Assembly (NCBI GenBank): GCA_016927095.1
Contig: JAFGNI010000282.1
Location: 1-29,173, forward strand
Direction: 5' to 3'
Source: Anaerolineae bacterium
GTDB taxonomy: Bacteria > Chloroflexota > Anaerolineae > B4-G1 > SLSP01
Length of the DNA: 29,173 nucleotides
Part shown: piece after piece, positions 27,900 through 29,173 of the stretch
How the letters are laid out: every line of letters begins with the position of its first letter
Position numbering within the stretch: position 1 is the first letter of the stretch
Made by a program: the position numbers and the translations under genes
Notes under the pieces: model-generated
What the model saw: the letters and a program-made list of their open reading frames with translations, nothing else
The model's database searches: none
Told to the model about the DNA's origin: nothing

Positions 27900-28379
27900 C
27901 TAAGTCAGGACAACGATAGCGGCATCGGGGTGATCGTAACGGTGGTATTCGGGATGCCCCGGCTCAGCATAGGATAGCACAGTCCCCTCAAATTGCCCGC
28001 CCCAGGCGACCACGAGCGTCTTGTTGCGGCTGAGGCCTTGGAGGCAGACGAGCGGATCCTGGTGCAGCGACGGGTCGAAGAGCAGCTCGATGTTATCCAG
28101 ACAGACAACCGGCGCCGGCTGGGCATCGAGGATCTCGGCCAGCAGGCGGTGGACGCGCAGAGGACGCTGCTTGAGCGTCAAGGGCAGCAGACGTTCGCTC
28201 AGCGCCAGGTTGACGTTGAGGTAGGGGACGTCGTCTTCGTCGCTCATCGCCTTAAGTAGCGGCGTCTTGCCCGCGCCGCTGGGGCCGGCGAGGAGGACCA
28301 AGCGGTAATAGCGCGACGCGGAATTGGCGATGGCGGCGCGTAGGTCAGTGAGCTGGACAGTGTTGGTCGTCTTGGGCAT
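27900..28379 (-). CDS. brxF: BREX-3 small P-loop protein BrxF
   Basis: A 159-residue ATP-binding protein with Walker A GPSGAGKT (32-39) and Walker B VVCLDNIELLF near 91-101. BrxF is the small P-loop protein diagnostic of type 3 BREX and is normally the first gene, directly before brxC, as here. The ATG at 28379 is preferred over the TTG at 28394: a GAGG lies 9 bases upstream. The frame includes the complete domain, with a C-terminal HPEYHRYDHPDAAIVVLT tail. It lies 25 bases after the end of the broken DUF499 frame. I see no convincing promoter in the gap, so transcription probably enters from upstream. It is probably the first intact gene of the BREX module. Confidence 0.85.
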   Translation of the reverse strand: MPKTTNTVQLTDLRAAIANSASRYYRLVLLAGPSGAGKTPLLKAMSDEDDVPYLNVNLALSERLLPLTLKQRPLRVHRLLAEILDAQPAPVVCLDNIELLFDPSLHQDPLVCLQGLSRNKTLVVAWGGQFEGTVLSYAEPGHPEYHRYDHPDAAIVVLT

Positions 28380-28404
28380 TGCATCTAACCTCAACTGTGC
28401 ACGG

Positions 28405-29173
28405 TTAATTCACTCTGGCGGCTATTGCAGGCCGGTTCGTTTGGCGGACAATACCAACTCTAAGCTCTCGGTGGTGGTGACCGGCTTCCAGACGGATTCG
28501 ATGCGCCTGACAATGTGGGCCAGCGTGTTCAATGATGTCGGATTGCGGCACAGAGACCAGGAGCATCGATTCCGCTGTCCGCCGGATGGCCTCGGCGAGG
28601 GCTTGCATGAAGGTCATAATGGACTCGAAGGTGCCGCCCGGCAAGCGTTCGCGCCCCAGGCCTTCCACCCCGTAGAGATTGCGGGCATAGGCCACCAGCT
28701 CGTCCACGATGACGAGGCACGGGCCGAATTTGTAGAACAACTCGCTGAGGGTATCCGAGCCGGGGCTGACGCCCGCCTGATCGGCCTGCGCCACCAGGGC
28801 ATAGCCCTGCGCGCCGCCGACCTGGTAGGCCATCTCGCTCCAGAGGGTGTGGACGATGGCGTCGGGATACTCGCGGGGGTGGTCGGGGCCGAGAGCGGTC
28901 CCCACGAGCACGGCGATGTTGGCCTCCGGCAGGTCCATATCGCCGATCCGGGCGACTTCCAGTTGCTTGGCGATGCGCTCGTCGCTGGGGAAGTCGCTTA
29001 GCTTGATCTTGCCGCCGCAGAGATGGTAGAGCGCGAGCATGCTGTGCGTCTTGCCGCCGCCGAAGGTGGTCTGGAGCTGCACTACCGGATCGCCGCCCTG
29101 CGCCGTGAGGCGTTTGATGCCGGTGACGAGCAGGGCCAATAGCCCCTCGGTGAGGTAGGTGCGGCGGAAGAAC
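28405..29173 (-). pseudogene. Broken DUF499-family ATPase remnant, running off the right edge
   Basis: The frame is open to the window edge: upstream of a TTG at 29139 it reads FFRRTYLTEGL, typical of DUF499 proteins, so 29139 is not a real start. Walker A FGGGKTHSML and Walker B CLVIVDELVAYARN are intact. After VPQSDIIE the frame loses family character near 28529. The family-like sequence continues in the next frame as NTLAHIVRRIESVWKP, VTTTESLELV, then stops at 28422-28424; the original frame runs on to 28405. DUF499 proteins are usually near 1000 residues, so most of the C-terminus is missing. A small indel plus a large deletion is the simplest reading. DUF499 ATPases normally accompany DUF1156 methylases in other defence systems, so this may be the end of a decayed neighbouring or ancestral system. 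Confidence 0.75.

Larger units (their letters stand above)
1..28379 (-). other. Extended BREX type 3-like defence operon
   Basis: Eleven consecutive minus-strand genes separated by at most 119 bases, four of the junctions overlapping or within 4 bases. The set contains the BREX-3 core in canonical order (brxF, brxC, pglX, brxHII, pglZ, brxA position) plus interleaved GHKL-DUF3883, 1239-residue, NERD-helicase, 553-residue and PLD-like genes. The operon continues past the left edge. No internal terminator is visible. The largest gap, 15119-15237 (119 bases), is the likeliest place for an internal promoter, but I see no convincing -35/-10 pair there. Confidence 0.75.

Noticed and set aside
28380..28421. 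Promoter or operator upstream of brxF (TTAACC/TTAGAT hexamers, ACCGTGCACAGT near-palindrome)
   Set aside because: Hexamer spacing is 14 bases, too short for a standard promoter, and the palindrome has a mismatch and no second copy.
28324..29001. 225-codon plus-strand open frame opposite the DUF499 remnant and brxF
   Set aside because: It is antisense to clear Walker motifs and shows no family-like sequence.
29137..29139. TTG as start of the DUF499 gene
   Set aside because: The frame stays open to the window edge and the upstream residues (FFRRTYLTEGL) are family-like, so the real start lies outside the window.
1..29173. CRISPR array, tRNA, insertion sequence or attachment site
   Set aside because: No regularly spaced repeats, cloverleaf-like sequence, transposase motifs or flanking direct repeats were seen; nearly all bases are in the listed genes.

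Overview
The window is an almost gap-free run of genes read entirely from the minus strand. It is the body of a large anti-phage defence operon, whose recognisable core is that of a type 3 BREX system. GC content is high and coding density is close to 100%. There are no tRNA, rRNA, CRISPR or insertion sequences, and no stretch of 300 bases lacks a gene. Protein style (long, Leu/Ala/Gln/Trp-rich) would suit a GC-rich free-living bacterium such as a member of Chloroflexota. That is an impression only; no phylogenetic marker is present.

In transcription order (right to left): a broken DUF499-family ATPase remnant running off the right edge (29173-28405); brxF, a small P-loop protein (28379-27900); brxC/pglY, a large DUF6079-type ATPase (27876-24187); a 2042-residue sacsin-like GHKL ATPase with a DUF3883-type C-terminus (24193-18065); pglX, a Zn-ribbon adenine DNA methyltransferase (18003-15238); an unrecognised 1239-residue protein (15118-11399); a brxHII-type DEAH helicase with a DUF1998 tail (11366-6414); a NERD nuclease-SF1 helicase fusion (6402-4756); pglZ, an alkaline-phosphatase-fold protein (4728-2686); a small protein in the brxA position (2689-1952); an unrecognised 553-residue protein (1948-287); and the N-terminus of a probable phospholipase D-like nuclease starting at a TTG (290-1).

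The BREX-3 core (brxF, brxC, pglX, brxHII, pglZ, brxA position) is in its expected order. Extra large genes sit between core genes: the GHKL-DUF3883 protein between brxC and pglX, the 1239-residue protein between pglX and brxHII, and the NERD helicase between brxHII and pglZ. A two-gene tail follows the brxA position. Short spacings and stop/start overlaps argue for one co-transcribed, partly translationally coupled unit.

Inferred working model: PglX marks host DNA; BrxC, BrxF and PglZ form the sensing and exclusion machinery; the helicases and candidate nucleases (NERD, DUF3883, PLD) and the GHKL ATPase add effector or remodelling steps. The operon is compositionally uneven. The middle of pglX, much of the 1239-residue gene, and the 553-residue gene have lower GC than their neighbours, suggesting a mosaic history. 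The extended architecture, the two large unrecognised proteins and the decayed DUF499 gene are the most interesting parts.
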